From positions 1 to 64,000 of the forward strand of contig CAZGHN010000002.1 of assembly GCA_964525555.1 (NCBI GenBank): 64,000 nucleotides of DNA. The letters are read 5' to 3'. Both the position numbers and the translations under genes were made by a program. The first letter of the stretch is position 1; every line of letters begins with the position of its first letter. This document shows positions 17,040 to 25,315 of the stretch, piece after piece. The notes below the pieces were generated by a model, which worked only from the letters and a program-made list of their open reading frames with translations, was not told the origin of the DNA and made no database searches. The stretch comes from JAFGHJ01 sp964525555 (GTDB taxonomy: Bacteria; Hydrothermota; UBA3072).

Positions 17040-17069
17040 TTGACATCCCACCCCATTTTTTAGTATATT
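17040..17069 (+). promoter_or_regulatory. Sigma-70-type promoter of the 17092 gene
   Basis: TTGACA (17040-17045), 18-base spacer, TATATT (17064-17069). The CCCC before the -35 and the first bases after it match the 5620 promoter. GGAGGG lies before the ATG. Confidence 0.75.
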
Positions 17070-17091
17070 GTAAAAGAAGGAGGGCATATAA

Positions 17092-17541
17092 ATGAAAGTT
17101 TTAGACAAAAAATTAGGTCGTTTTCCTTTGGGAGTTTGGTTTGGACTGGGAGCATTAGTACTCATCCTTTTAGCCTGGATTATGCAAGCTTATTCCGTAA
17201 TAAACTGGGAAGGTGCTGTAAAGATGGGGTTTCAGACTGAAAGTTTTACAGGTGATGCAGTTGAAAGGGCAATAGCGAATATGGAGAGAGGGGTGGCGAC
17301 TGCCGATATTTTGTGGGCTTTACCTATTTGGATAGTAGCTTTTATTGGAATATTGAAGAAAAAATTCATCGGATTCGTTGCCGGAATGATGGAATTTGCG
17401 ATTTGTGTGTATTTTCCGCTTATATATACTTTCCGCAGAGGAACGGGAGCGGCAATTGTGCTGTTCATTCTTATCCTCTGGGCAATACCTTCTCTTTTAG
17501 GAATTGGAGGCTTGTGGGCTAACAGGAAATATTTTACATAG
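17092..17541 (+). CDS. Small polytopic membrane protein, unknown
   Basis: 149 residues with four hydrophobic helices (about 13-35, 70-87, 92-112 and 118-140). A loop between helices 1 and 2 carries FTGDAVERAIANMERG. The family is not recognised. Own promoter and an AAGGAGGG ribosome binding site. No co-transcribed neighbour is evident. Confidence 0.65.
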   Translation: MKVLDKKLGRFPLGVWFGLGALVLILLAWIMQAYSVINWEGAVKMGFQTESFTGDAVERAIANMERGVATADILWALPIWIVAFIGILKKKFIGFVAGMMEFAICVYFPLIYTFRRGTGAAIVLFILILWAIPSLLGIGGLWANRKYFT

Positions 17542-17713
17542 ACATTACCTAACAACCAATGACGGCAGAGAGAATAAGGATAAGAGGTATTAGGTTTTAG
17601 GAAAAAAACTGCAAGGCATAAGTCAAAACAAAATTTTTCTACATTGACAGAAGGTGATTACTCAATAAATTACCCATTAAAATTAATTATGTTAAGGAGG
17701 CAGAAAGAAAAAG

Positions 17714-18160
17714 ATGAAAAATATAAAGATATTAGTTTTCATTACACTGGTTTTATTATTGCTATTATGTTTATTCCTGTTCCTTCCCCGCTCGACAAAT
17801 AAACCTACTCAAACTCCAGTTTCGACAAATAGACCTCTTCAAACTCCGGATTCAACAAGTAAACCTCCTCAAACTCCAATAGAGCCAGACGATGTAGCTA
17901 CGGGACCTCTTAGGTTACCATTTGAATTAAAATTTACAGCTTTTACCTTTGATCCGGATGGTGATGATATTTCGTATCAATTTGACTGGGGAGATGGCAG
18001 TATGTCCGAGTGGAGTGATTTTATCCCCTCCGGTCGAAGAATTACTGAATTCCATTCCTACAAGAAAGAAGGGTATTTTAAAATAAAAGTTCGAGCGAAG
18101 GACATAACAGGCTTATTAAGCGAATGGTCTGAACCACATAACATAGCAATCTATCCATAG
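17714..18160 (+). CDS. Membrane-anchored single PKD-domain protein
   Basis: 148 residues. N-terminal hydrophobic anchor (residues 5-24), then three imperfect repeats of an STNKPxQTP-type unit (residues 29-58), then one PKD-type domain (DPDGDDISYQFDWGDG, WSEPHNI). The domain is very similar to the one at the N-terminus of the protein at 21909-23144. PKD domains mediate binding on cell surfaces. Leader with AAGGAGG, 11 bases from ATG. Ligand unknown. Confidence 0.7.
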   Translation: MKNIKILVFITLVLLLLLCLFLFLPRSTNKPTQTPVSTNRPLQTPDSTSKPPQTPIEPDDVATGPLRLPFELKFTAFTFDPDGDDISYQFDWGDGSMSEWSDFIPSGRRITEFHSYKKEGYFKIKVRAKDITGLLSEWSEPHNIAIYP

Positions 18161-18259
18161 CATAGAGACGCCGAGTCTTGAGTAAATATTAGGATTTTGG
18201 ATTTAGGATATAGGATTTAGCAAAAACAAAAACCTTAAAACTCTAAACTCTGTTTAAAA

Positions 18260-18295
18260 GCCAAAACGGAAGGGTTTCAACCCTTCCGTTTTGGC
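18260..18295 (-). terminator. 15-bp perfect hairpin between convergent genes
   Basis: Arms 18260-18274 and 18281-18295 pair perfectly around a six-base loop (tttcaa). Leftward transcripts leave the stem into TTTTAAA, so it fits an intrinsic terminator for the ArsR operon. It may also stop the rightward PKD transcript. Confidence 0.85.
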
Positions 18296-18305
18296 AAGAT
18301 GCAAC

Positions 18306-18488
18306 TCAGTCACATTCTTCGCCGCAAAGTTCCCTATGAGCTTCATACATCTTCTTCAAAGCTTCAGCCTTTTCAGGAGTTTTTGCTTTGATTTTGATGA
18401 TTAGCCCATCACTGGTCTTCTCAATCTCGCGTTTGAAGTTCTTGGTGAATTTGCCTCTTCCGCAACAATGATTAAAACTCAAACACAT
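18306..18488 (-). CDS. Small cysteine-containing protein, ArsR operon
   Basis: 60 residues. Ribosome binding site AAGGAGG is well placed and the gene begins 14 bases after the preceding stop. N-terminal MCLSFNHCCGRGKF holds three Cys and a His. The C-terminal helix (KAEALKKMYEAHRELCGEECD) holds two more Cys. The pattern suggests metal or redox binding, in keeping with an ArsR-family regulator at the head of the operon, but the family is not recognised. Confidence 0.6.
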   Translation of the reverse strand: MCLSFNHCCGRGKFTKNFKREIEKTSDGLIIKIKAKTPEKAEALKKMYEAHRELCGEECD

Positions 18489-18502
18489 AAAACGCCTCCT
18501 TT

Positions 18503-18907
18503 TTAAGTTAGAGTTACACGTTCTTTATCCTTCTGCCACGTGAGTAGCGAAAAATAAACAATCAAAATACCCTGGGTAATAGGAAATATCGGATACCACC
18601 AGATTCCATCAAAATGTGATACACTCATCTTTCCGAGAACGAAAAAAGGCAAGAAAGGCTGAAAAATCATCCAGGCGCCTACAATCATCCCAAAAATAAG
18701 ACCCCATCTAAACCTGCAAAACAAGCCAATTATTCCAGCTATAAGCAAGCCGAAAAAAAAGAATAACATCACTTTAGGGAACAATAAGGGCGACTGCAAC
18801 CCATGAGGCATTTCCCGAACAACTTTATGCACCAGCTGAATAAACATTAAAGCAACAACTGCCTTAATGTAAATTCCAGGCACTGAGAGTTTTCTTGAAC
18901 TTTTCAT
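18503..18907 (-). CDS. Four-helix membrane protein, ArsR operon
   Basis: 134 residues with four predicted helices (about 12-28, 40-62, 70-88 and 100-120). No transporter motif recognised. It lies between the ArsR-type regulator (63 bases upstream) and the small Cys-rich protein (14 bases downstream). Start preceded by AAGGAGGAA. Possibly part of a metal or toxicant response. Confidence 0.65.
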   Translation of the reverse strand: MKSSRKLSVPGIYIKAVVALMFIQLVHKVVREMPHGLQSPLLFPKVMLFFFFGLLIAGIIGLFCRFRWGLIFGMIVGAWMIFQPFLPFFVLGKMSVSHFDGIWWYPIFPITQGILIVYFSLLTWQKDKERVTLT

Positions 18908-18933
18908 ATTATTCCTCCTTTTTTAGTATATGC

Positions 18934-18956
18934 TTAATAACTTATATATTTATTAA
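18934..18956. promoter_or_regulatory. Candidate ArsR operator between arsR and the membrane-protein gene
   Basis: Inverted repeat TTAATAA (18934-18940) and TTATTAA (18950-18956) with a nine-base AT spacer. AT-rich palindromes like this are typical of ArsR/SmtB sites; assignment is inference. Confidence 0.35.
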
Positions 18957-18970
18957 AAATTTTTTTCGTT

Positions 18971-19312
18971 TTACTTTTCTTCGACAGACAGGCAACTGCC
19001 CTTATCCGGGCATTCGCATTTTTCAAATGCGTTTTCAAGAAGCTCGCCTATCTGTTTTTTATAGCTTTTAAGGGTCTCGGCATCTACATAGTAATGAACG
19101 TGATAGCCCATTCTCTTCGAATCAAGTATTTCCGCTTCTTTTAAAACCTTTAAATGCTGGGATACCGCAGGCTGAGAAATGCCGAGTTTTTTTGCGAGAG
19201 CTCCAACGCAAAAATATCCGCCTTCCGACGCCAGAATTTTTATTATTCGCAACCTCGTCGGTTCCCCCAAAGCTTTAAAAACTTTTGCCATTCTTTTTAC
19301 TTCATCCTTCAT
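18971..19312 (-). CDS. ArsR/SmtB-family winged-helix regulator
   Basis: 113 residues. Typical fold: VFKALGEPTRLRIIKIL at residues 10-26, the recognition helix region KLGISQPAVSQHLKVLKEAEIL at 43-65, and the beta-wing SKRMGYHVHYYVD. Cysteines occur near residue 37 (GYFCVG) and in the C-terminal tail (KCECPDKGSC), which might bind metal, but the classical ELCVCDL motif is absent. It heads a three-gene operon and is probably autoregulated. Confidence 0.9.
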   Translation of the reverse strand: MKDEVKRMAKVFKALGEPTRLRIIKILASEGGYFCVGALAKKLGISQPAVSQHLKVLKEAEILDSKRMGYHVHYYVDAETLKSYKKQIGELLENAFEKCECPDKGSCLSVEEK

Positions 19313-19333
19313 TTTTAAATACCTTTCTTACTT

Positions 19334-19394
19334 TATAAGTAATTTATTATATTCTTATATACAATTATTATAGCAGTTTTTCAGAAAAAGTCAA
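19334..19394 (-). promoter_or_regulatory. Promoter of the ArsR operon with overlapping inverted repeat
   Basis: Reading leftward: TTGACT (19389-19394), 16-base spacer, TATAAT (19367-19372). An inverted repeat TATAAG/CTTATA (19334-19339 and 19354-19359) lies just past the expected +1, a good position for repression by the regulator. Confidence 0.65.
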
Positions 19395-19544
19395 GGGGGT
19401 GGGATGCTTTGCATCAGTGAGTTAGTTAAATTAAAAAATAGTTAAATAGGAAAAAACAGAAGAGTGGAGGACGATTCGACCATTTAACAATTTGACCATT
19501 TGGCTTGTTTCTCAGGCCTTGTGCCTTTGTGGCTAAAAAAATCC

Positions 19545-19572
19545 TTGACAAACAATTCGATTTTCTTACTCT
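19545..19572 (+). promoter_or_regulatory. Promoter of the GH51 gene
   Basis: TTGACA (19545-19550), 16-base spacer, TACTCT (19567-19572). The -10 is weak. GGGAGGG lies before the ATG at 19606. Confidence 0.55.
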
Positions 19573-19605
19573 GCTGATAAGAAAACAAAAACTGGGGAGG
19601 GAAAT

Positions 19606-21558
19606 ATGAATAAGAAATCCTTTTTACTCATTTGTGTTCTAATAATCTTCTTGCTGCCATCAGTTTTGTCTGCTGAAGCTTCCATTAAAATAAATACAGA
19701 AAAGGAAGGAAAGCCAATCTCAAAATACATCTATGGTCAGTTCATCGAGCATCTGGGAAAGTGTATATACGGCGGATTGTGGGCTGAAAAACTTTTGGAC
19801 CGTAAATTTTATTATGAAATTAAAGACAAATTCGATCCCTGGGCTTACAGGAACGAACCTTACTGGGATACAGACTATTATAGATATTTAAACGCTTCGC
19901 CCTGGCAGGTAGTGGGGCCAGAAGGGACTGTAACAATGGATTCTGCTAATCCATATACGGGAAAACATTCTCCCGTCATCCATGGAACAAAAAACAAATC
20001 AAAAACCGGGATTAAACAATCTTGGCTTACTTTGAAGAAAGGTCAAAAATACACAGGCAGAATAATCCTTGCCGGAGAGAAAAAAGCCTCACCTATAACA
20101 GTGCAACTTGTCCTTAAAAACGGTAAAACTTTATCCAAGAAGATTAAAAATATAACTTCGGAATATAAAGAATATCCTCTGGAATTTATTGCTCCTAAAT
20201 CGTGCGGGGATTACGGGAATGTCGAGTTAGAAATATTCACCAAAAATGAAGGCAACTTTAAAATCGGAACTGTCTCACTGATGCCTGCTGATAATATCAA
20301 GGGGTGGAGAGAAGATGTAGTTGGCCTGTTAAAAGAACTGAACGCGCCTGTTTATCGCTGGCCGGGAGGAAATTTTGTCAGTGGATATAATTGGAAAGAC
20401 GGCATAGGAAATCCGCGCGATAAACGTCCGCCTCGAAAAAATCCCGCCTGGCAAGGAGTTGAATCCAATGATGTGGGAATACATGAATATATGGAACTAA
20501 TGGAAATGATAGACGCAGAACCATTCATCGCCGTAAACACAGGCTTAGGAACAGTAGAAGAAGTTGCGGAAGAAGTCGAGTATTGCAATGGTTCAAAAAA
20601 TACATCCCTCGGAAAAATGAGGGCAAAAAACGGTCATCCTGAACCATATAATGTTAGATGGTGGGCGATTGGGAACGAGATGTACGGGAACTGGCAGTTG
20701 GGCCATATGCCTATCGATGAATATACAAAAAAACATAATGAGGCAGTAAAGGCTATGAGGAAAGCGGACGCCAATATCGAACCTATCGCTGTGGGTGAGG
20801 TAGGAGAATGGAGCCGGAAAATGATGGAAAACAGTTCCGACTATATGAGCCTTATCAGTGAACATATTTATGTGAAAGAATTGAAAGATGTAACCGAACA
20901 TACCGCGCAGCTGGCAAACTCCATCAAAGGAAAGGTAGATGCGCACAGGAAATACAGAAAAGAAATAAAAGGCTTGGCTCGGAAAGACATAGATATCGCA
21001 ATGGATGAATGGAATTACTGGTACGATGATTATATTTACGGTGAATTGGGAGTTCGCTACCATATGAGAGATGCTATAGGTATAGCCAGAGCTTTCCATG
21101 AGTACTATAGAAACAGCGATATCATATTTATGGCTAATTATGCTCAAACCGTGAATGTTATAGGTGCCATAAAAACAAACGACACTACTTCAACTTTTGC
21201 TGCAACCGGTATGGTTTTGAAATTATACCGAAATAACTTTGGATCTATCCCCGTCGAAATATCGGGTGATATGGGAAATTTGGATGTCTTTGCGGCTTTA
21301 ACAGAGAACAAGGATTCAATAACCGTTTCGATTGTTAATCCTACGTTAAGCGATCAAAAATTAAAGATAACTCTTCCTGAGCTAGGAAATAAAGCGGAAA
21401 CAATGAAGTGGGAAATACAACATCCTAATCCAGCGGCATATAATGAACCCGGGAAAGAACCTGAGGTGGATATAACAGAAGAAAATCTCAACATAGATCT
21501 AAACAATCTGCCAATTAAAAAGTATTCTGTTAGTATATATAAAATGTCTCTGCGTTAG
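19606..21558 (+). CDS. Exported alpha-L-arabinofuranosidase, GH51
   Basis: 650 residues. Signal peptide to about residue 22 (LPSVLSAEA). The family signature KYIYGQFIEHLGKCIYGGLW is followed by a carbohydrate-binding-like beta domain (about 100-225), then the TIM barrel: PVYRWPGGNFVSGYNW, the acid/base Glu in WWAIGNEMYG near 355, and the nucleophile Glu in IAMDEWNYWY near 472. The C-terminal beta domain ends in SVSIYKMSLR. It cleaves terminal arabinofuranosyl residues from plant polysaccharides outside the cytoplasm. Monocistronic. Export is notable, as many GH51 enzymes are intracellular. Confidence 0.93.
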   Translation: MNKKSFLLICVLIIFLLPSVLSAEASIKINTEKEGKPISKYIYGQFIEHLGKCIYGGLWAEKLLDRKFYYEIKDKFDPWAYRNEPYWDTDYYRYLNASPWQVVGPEGTVTMDSANPYTGKHSPVIHGTKNKSKTGIKQSWLTLKKGQKYTGRIILAGEKKASPITVQLVLKNGKTLSKKIKNITSEYKEYPLEFIAPKSCGDYGNVELEIFTKNEGNFKIGTVSLMPADNIKGWREDVVGLLKELNAPVYRWPGGNFVSGYNWKDGIGNPRDKRPPRKNPAWQGVESNDVGIHEYMELMEMIDAEPFIAVNTGLGTVEEVAEEVEYCNGSKNTSLGKMRAKNGHPEPYNVRWWAIGNEMYGNWQLGHMPIDEYTKKHNEAVKAMRKADANIEPIAVGEVGEWSRKMMENSSDYMSLISEHIYVKELKDVTEHTAQLANSIKGKVDAHRKYRKEIKGLARKDIDIAMDEWNYWYDDYIYGELGVRYHMRDAIGIARAFHEYYRNSDIIFMANYAQTVNVIGAIKTNDTTSTFAATGMVLKLYRNNFGSIPVEISGDMGNLDVFAALTENKDSITVSIVNPTLSDQKLKITLPELGNKAETMKWEIQHPNPAAYNEPGKEPEVDITEENLNIDLNNLPIKKYSVSIYKMSLR

Positions 21559-21602
21559 GATTAGTATATTAGTAAAAAACCTAAAGCTCAACAAAAAAAT
21601 TA

Positions 21603-21800
21603 TTCTCACACAGAGCCACAGAGAACACAAAGTTTTTATTTTTGTTTCTAAACTACTAACTACTCTCTACTCCCGTCTCTCTGTTTTTTCCAATTCAACA
21701 TTCAGAATTCATAAATCAAAACTATTAAATGATGCGGAGCATTCATTGCCGGTACCGGGTGCCAGTCTTGACTTTGGACCTTGGACTTAGGACTTTGGAC
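21603..21800. repeat. cacagag array (21603-21632) and gactttggac array (21770-21800)
   Basis: Two iterated-word families in the gap before the 21909 gene. In the second, ggac and cttag units alternate. Confidence 0.5.
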
Positions 21801-21813
21801 TAATAAAGCATTC

Positions 21814-21842
21814 TTGACATTATATAAAAAAATTCATATAAT
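21814..21842 (+). promoter_or_regulatory. Consensus sigma-70 promoter of the 21909 gene
   Basis: TTGACA (21814-21819), 17-base spacer, TATAAT (21837-21842): a perfect match. It is followed by a 66-base leader with AAAGGAGG. Confidence 0.88.
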
Positions 21843-21908
21843 ATCAGAACCAGGGTTAGAAAAAAATATTTAGCTGTAACTTTTTTTAAACTTTTAAAGG
21901 AGGTAAAA

Positions 21909-23144
21909 ATGAAATGTATTAATTTCGCAGTATTAATTGTCTTATCTATACTTTTAATAACCAATTGCTCAAAGGGCCCCTCTGCTCCTCTAACGCCTAA
22001 TGTTCCTCTGGGTCCTATAATAGGTATAACTAACTTTGCGCATGCTTTCCGTGCTTCCACAACCGACCCGGACGGCGATGACATTTCCTACCAGTTCGAC
22101 TGGGGTGACGGAACTGCTTCTCTCTGGAGTGATTTTATCCCTTCGGGAGATACGGTTTCTATGAACCGTGTCTACTGGGGAAAAGGCACATTCCCGGTGA
22201 GAGTCCGCGCGCAGGACGAAACAGAAGAGACAAGCGAATGGTCGGATCCTCTCTATTTCCTGATAGGATTCCCCGATGAATTAGTAGATAATTTCGGGAC
22301 CGGCATAGATCCTTTCGATATAGAAGTACTTCCTAACGGTCAACGAATATACGTTACTTCCTATAGTGATGACGTCGTTCGCGTTATTGACGGGACAAAC
22401 AATTCGCCAATGGGTGATATTTTGGTGGGGACTGAACCAACCGGAGTAACGGCTCTACCCAACAGTCAATACGTATATATTATGGTAAACGGTGAAGGTT
22501 TTGTTCTTGCTCTTCCTACATCAGGAGGAACGCCAGATACAATACCTGTACCAGCTCCTCTGTATGCGACTGCTCTTTCCTCCGGAGAATACGTGTATGT
22601 TACGTCCTTTACAACAGGTAATGTTTATATTATAAGGACTTCTGACAACTCTTTAGTTGATAGCGTAGATGTGGGTGGTACCCCAAGAAAAATTATTTCT
22701 CTTCCTAATGGGGAAAACGTATACGTTGCAACCTCTCCGTCTAACACTTACGTAATAAGAACATCCGACAATACAATTATAGATACTATCTCCTCTGGCT
22801 TTTCAGACATAGCTCCTTCCTCTAACGGGGAATACTTATACTGGAGTTCGGATCTTGGAAGCAGTGTTTATGTTGTTCAAGCTTCAAACAACACTTTTAT
22901 CGATACTATTAGCATACTTGGCGACGCTGTGGGTTTGTGCGTTCACCCTTCAGGCCAACTTTTATATGTCGCAAATAATACCGGTGATAATGTTTCGGTA
23001 ATATATACGCCAACAAACAAAATTATAAAAAATATAGATGTATTTAATGGACCCACGTATATCGACGCTTCACCCAACGGAGAATATATTTACGTCCTGC
23101 ACAACCTCACTTACTCCGTTGCAATTATTGGTTATAGCGAATGA
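21909..23144 (+). CDS. PKD-domain lipoprotein with YVTN-type beta-propeller
   Basis: 411 residues. Lipoprotein signal with Cys20 (LLITNCSKG). Residues about 40-122 are a PKD domain (DPDGDDISYQFDWGDG), almost the same as in the 17714 protein. From residue 130 to the end there are about seven YVTN/NHL-like blades of about 42 residues, each with a PNGxxVYV or PSGxxLYV strand and a VIRTSDN or VIDGTNN turn. Such propellers bind partners at the cell surface. Strong consensus promoter suggests high expression. Function unknown. Confidence 0.82.
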   Translation: MKCINFAVLIVLSILLITNCSKGPSAPLTPNVPLGPIIGITNFAHAFRASTTDPDGDDISYQFDWGDGTASLWSDFIPSGDTVSMNRVYWGKGTFPVRVRAQDETEETSEWSDPLYFLIGFPDELVDNFGTGIDPFDIEVLPNGQRIYVTSYSDDVVRVIDGTNNSPMGDILVGTEPTGVTALPNSQYVYIMVNGEGFVLALPTSGGTPDTIPVPAPLYATALSSGEYVYVTSFTTGNVYIIRTSDNSLVDSVDVGGTPRKIISLPNGENVYVATSPSNTYVIRTSDNTIIDTISSGFSDIAPSSNGEYLYWSSDLGSSVYVVQASNNTFIDTISILGDAVGLCVHPSGQLLYVANNTGDNVSVIYTPTNKIIKNIDVFNGPTYIDASPNGEYIYVLHNLTYSVAIIGYSE

Positions 23145-23160
23145 GATCCTTCGGATCGGT

Positions 23161-23312
23161 TGATTGGTTAATTAGTTAATTGGTGAATTAGTAAAAGTAA
23201 AAAGAAAAACCTTGTGGTTCAACTTCTTTCAGTTGGTTTGTTAGGTCGTGGGTTCGTTGATTCGGTTTTTTAAACTACCTAACGACCTAACCATCTAACG
23301 TCCTAACGACTC
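23161..23312. repeat. Inverted arrays of taacgacc-type words between convergent genes
   Basis: Starts with a ggttaattagttaattgg array. Then a G/T-rich array (about 23232-23265) faces its own A/C-rich complement (about 23275-23312), including a perfect 10-bp pair at 23240-23249 and 23282-23291. The transcript could fold into a long hairpin and serve as a two-way terminator. Confidence 0.6.
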
Positions 23313-23331
23313 AAAATCTGCGTCCTATTAA

Positions 23332-23901
23332 TCAGATCTCTAGTATCAATTCTTCAAGAGGGCGTTTTGGAACGTGGTGCACTCCTTTATCATCCCGCCA
23401 GTATTTAATATCCCCATCGCACGCATTTTCAATTATTACATCTTCAGCCGGTTTACCCAGAGCAACAACAAGAAGAATTTCGTACCGGGAAGGAATATTA
23501 AGACTGTCGTGAAGGGCTTTTCTTCTTAAGGCTCCCAGAATACATCCTCCCAAACCCTTTTCTACTGCACCGAGAAGTATATTCTGAGCGGCAATTCCAT
23601 GGTCGCATCCAAACGATTTTGAAATCTCCGTATCACCGAGAATAATTACATAAGCCGTAGGCCTCTCGCTTTCATTTGGCCCATCCCACTCGGTAAGATA
23701 TCCTGCCCATTTTGTACATGGAAATATTTTGTTGTTTTTCTCCTCATCATAGGAGAGAATATATTTTAAAGGCTGGAGATTCGCGGCCGAAGCGGACAAT
23801 CTAGCATGTTCAATTAATTCTATCAAAGTATCCTTGCTTATTTCAAAACCTTTCTTAAAACGACGGTAGCTTCTGTTCTTTTTTATTAAACCTTTTATCA
23901 A
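23332..23901 (-). CDS. Nitroreductase-family flavoprotein
   Basis: 189 residues. The nitroreductase pattern is present: RSYRRF near the N-terminus (FMN-phosphate contact), then HARLSASAANLQPLKYI, the DHGIAAQNILLGAVEKGLGGCIL helix, and LVVALGKPAED. It starts with TTG behind a good GGAGG site. FMN-dependent NAD(P)H oxidoreductase; substrate unknown. It is 30 bases downstream of the sensor-kinase gene and probably co-transcribed. Confidence 0.88.
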   Translation of the reverse strand: MIKGLIKKNRSYRRFKKGFEISKDTLIELIEHARLSASAANLQPLKYILSYDEEKNNKIFPCTKWAGYLTEWDGPNESERPTAYVIILGDTEISKSFGCDHGIAAQNILLGAVEKGLGGCILGALRRKALHDSLNIPSRYEILLVVALGKPAEDVIIENACDGDIKYWRDDKGVHHVPKRPLEELILEI

Positions 23902-23931
23902 ACTTACCTCCTCAATCTTTGAAAACCCGGT

Positions 23932-24993
23932 TTACTTTTTTAATAAAATCTTAAAAGTTGTACCTTTGCCTTTCTTGCTCTCTACTTTTATTTCTCCGTT
24001 ATGATCATTTATAACCTTCCGGACAACAGTCATTCCCAAACCTGTACCTTTTTTTCCATGTGTAAAAAACGGCTCGAAAATCCGGCTTGCGATCTCGGGA
24101 GGCATACCAATACCATTATCACGAACAAATATCTTTACTCCACTCCTGGTCTTCTCTGCACCGATTTCAATTTTCCCTTCTTCTTTTATCGCTTCTCTTG
24201 CATTTTTCAAAAGATTCAAAAGAACTCTTTTCATTTTAAAGGGATCGAGTTCAAAATATATATCTTCATCTAGCAAGAGTTTCACTTTTATTTCCTTGCC
24301 ATCAGTTCCTTCGCCAAACAACTCAAGTGTCTCTGTAAAAAATTGCTTTAGACTCACCATGCGTAAATCAAGTGTAGTCTTGTCCCTGCCAAACTCGAGA
24401 ATATCTTCTATCATTCCAAACGTAAAATCTACCGATTTGCTGATAGATTTTGCGTATTTCTTGACTTTCTCATCTCCCTCTATTCCCTCAAGGATATTTG
24501 CGTATCCTTTAATAGCGGAAAGAGGAGATTTTAAATCATGAATTATTGTAGAACCGAGCCTTCCCAAAATTGCGAGACGTTCTTCCTGAAGAGCCTTTTC
24601 TACAACTTTATCGTCGATCCTGCGAAGCCTGCTTGAAACTTTTCTAAAAAGACAAATAGCAATTTTCGGTTTCTCGGAAAGCAGATTATAAAAATCTTTA
24701 CAATTACTTTTAACAAGTATGGTTTCTTCTACCGGGGTAACAGTAGCACTTCGGACATCTCCTTCAAGAGACATTTCTCCTATAATATCACCTTCTTTAA
24801 GTTCAGCCAAGACTTTTCCTTTTTTTGTAACAAGTGTATGTCCTTTCTTTAAAATATATAGTTCTTCTCCGTATTCGTCTTCTTTAACTATGGTTTGTTC
24901 TTTTTGAAAAGTAACTTCTTTAAAAATTTTTTCGAGTTCCTTTACCTCTTTTTCTCCTATGCCTTCAAAAACTTTTTTAAAAAAATCTTGCAT
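23932..24993 (-). CDS. Soluble sensor histidine kinase with cyclic-nucleotide-binding domain
   Basis: 353 residues. Residues 10-125 are a cNMP-binding (Crp-like) domain with GEELYILKKG and IIGEMSLEGDVRSATV. Residues 140-353 are a histidine kinase: H-box IIHDLKSPLSAIKGY, N-box LLNLLKNAREAI, G1 VRDNGIGMP, the F-box FEPFFT and the G2 KGTGLGM. No membrane helix, so cytoplasmic. No adjacent response regulator. Upstream of a nitroreductase gene in the same operon, which suggests a redox-linked signal. Confidence 0.9.
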   Translation of the reverse strand: MQDFFKKVFEGIGEKEVKELEKIFKEVTFQKEQTIVKEDEYGEELYILKKGHTLVTKKGKVLAELKEGDIIGEMSLEGDVRSATVTPVEETILVKSNCKDFYNLLSEKPKIAICLFRKVSSRLRRIDDKVVEKALQEERLAILGRLGSTIIHDLKSPLSAIKGYANILEGIEGDEKVKKYAKSISKSVDFTFGMIEDILEFGRDKTTLDLRMVSLKQFFTETLELFGEGTDGKEIKVKLLLDEDIYFELDPFKMKRVLLNLLKNAREAIKEEGKIEIGAEKTRSGVKIFVRDNGIGMPPEIASRIFEPFFTHGKKGTGLGMTVVRKVINDHNGEIKVESKKGKGTTFKILLKK

Positions 24994-25315
24994 ACTTTAA
25001 AAATAAGTATTGGATGAAAATTGTCAACGAGTATGGCCCCTCTAATCTTTTACCTACGGCTCAGGACTCGAGGGATCAAGGACTCAAGGGTTCAAGTAAA
25101 AAAAAGAAAAAAGACTTTGTGTTCTCTGTGGCTTTGTGTGAGACTAATCTGGGTGGTGGGGATTGGGTTTTAAACAATAAAAAATCTCTGTGTGCTCTGT
25201 GAGTTTGTTTTTCCTCTGTGTCCTCTGTGGTTAAAGTATCCTCGTGGGTTGATTTTTAGCTTTTTTTTATTAGAATTACACGGATAAATAAAACTGTAGG
25301 TCCAAGGAGGGTCTT
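24994..25315. other. Intergenic region of repeats upstream of ilvE
   Basis: Contains a ggactc/gggttc-type array (about 25060-25096) and the composite repeat listed at 25114-25233. An AAGGAGG site lies just before 25316. TTGACA reading leftward lies near 25023-25028 for the kinase gene. No gene seen. Confidence 0.55.
25114..25233 (+). repeat. Composite repeat: ctctgtg arrays around a G-rich tract
   Basis: Order: ctttgtgttctctgtgg array (25114-25142), a G-rich tract (25151-25167: gggtggtggggattggg), ttttaaacaataaaaaa, then two more ctctgtg arrays (25185-25203 and 25213-25233). The same order recurs at 42706-42888, and in reverse at 36983-37087. Confidence 0.7.

Larger units (their letters stand above)
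21559..21908. other. Intergenic region with repeat words and a promoter
   Basis: Contains a cacagag/cacaaag array (21603-21632), a ggtaccgggtgcc word (near 21751-21766) and a gactttggac array (21770-21800). The promoter of the next gene is at 21814-21842. No gene seen. Confidence 0.55.

Noticed and set aside
20593..21147. 184-codon open frame opposite the GH51 gene
   Set aside because: Lies wholly antisense to a clear enzyme gene; composition is a shadow of it.
25014..25202. 62-codon frame in the gap before ilvE
   Set aside because: Runs through repeat words; no ribosome binding site and no homology recognised.
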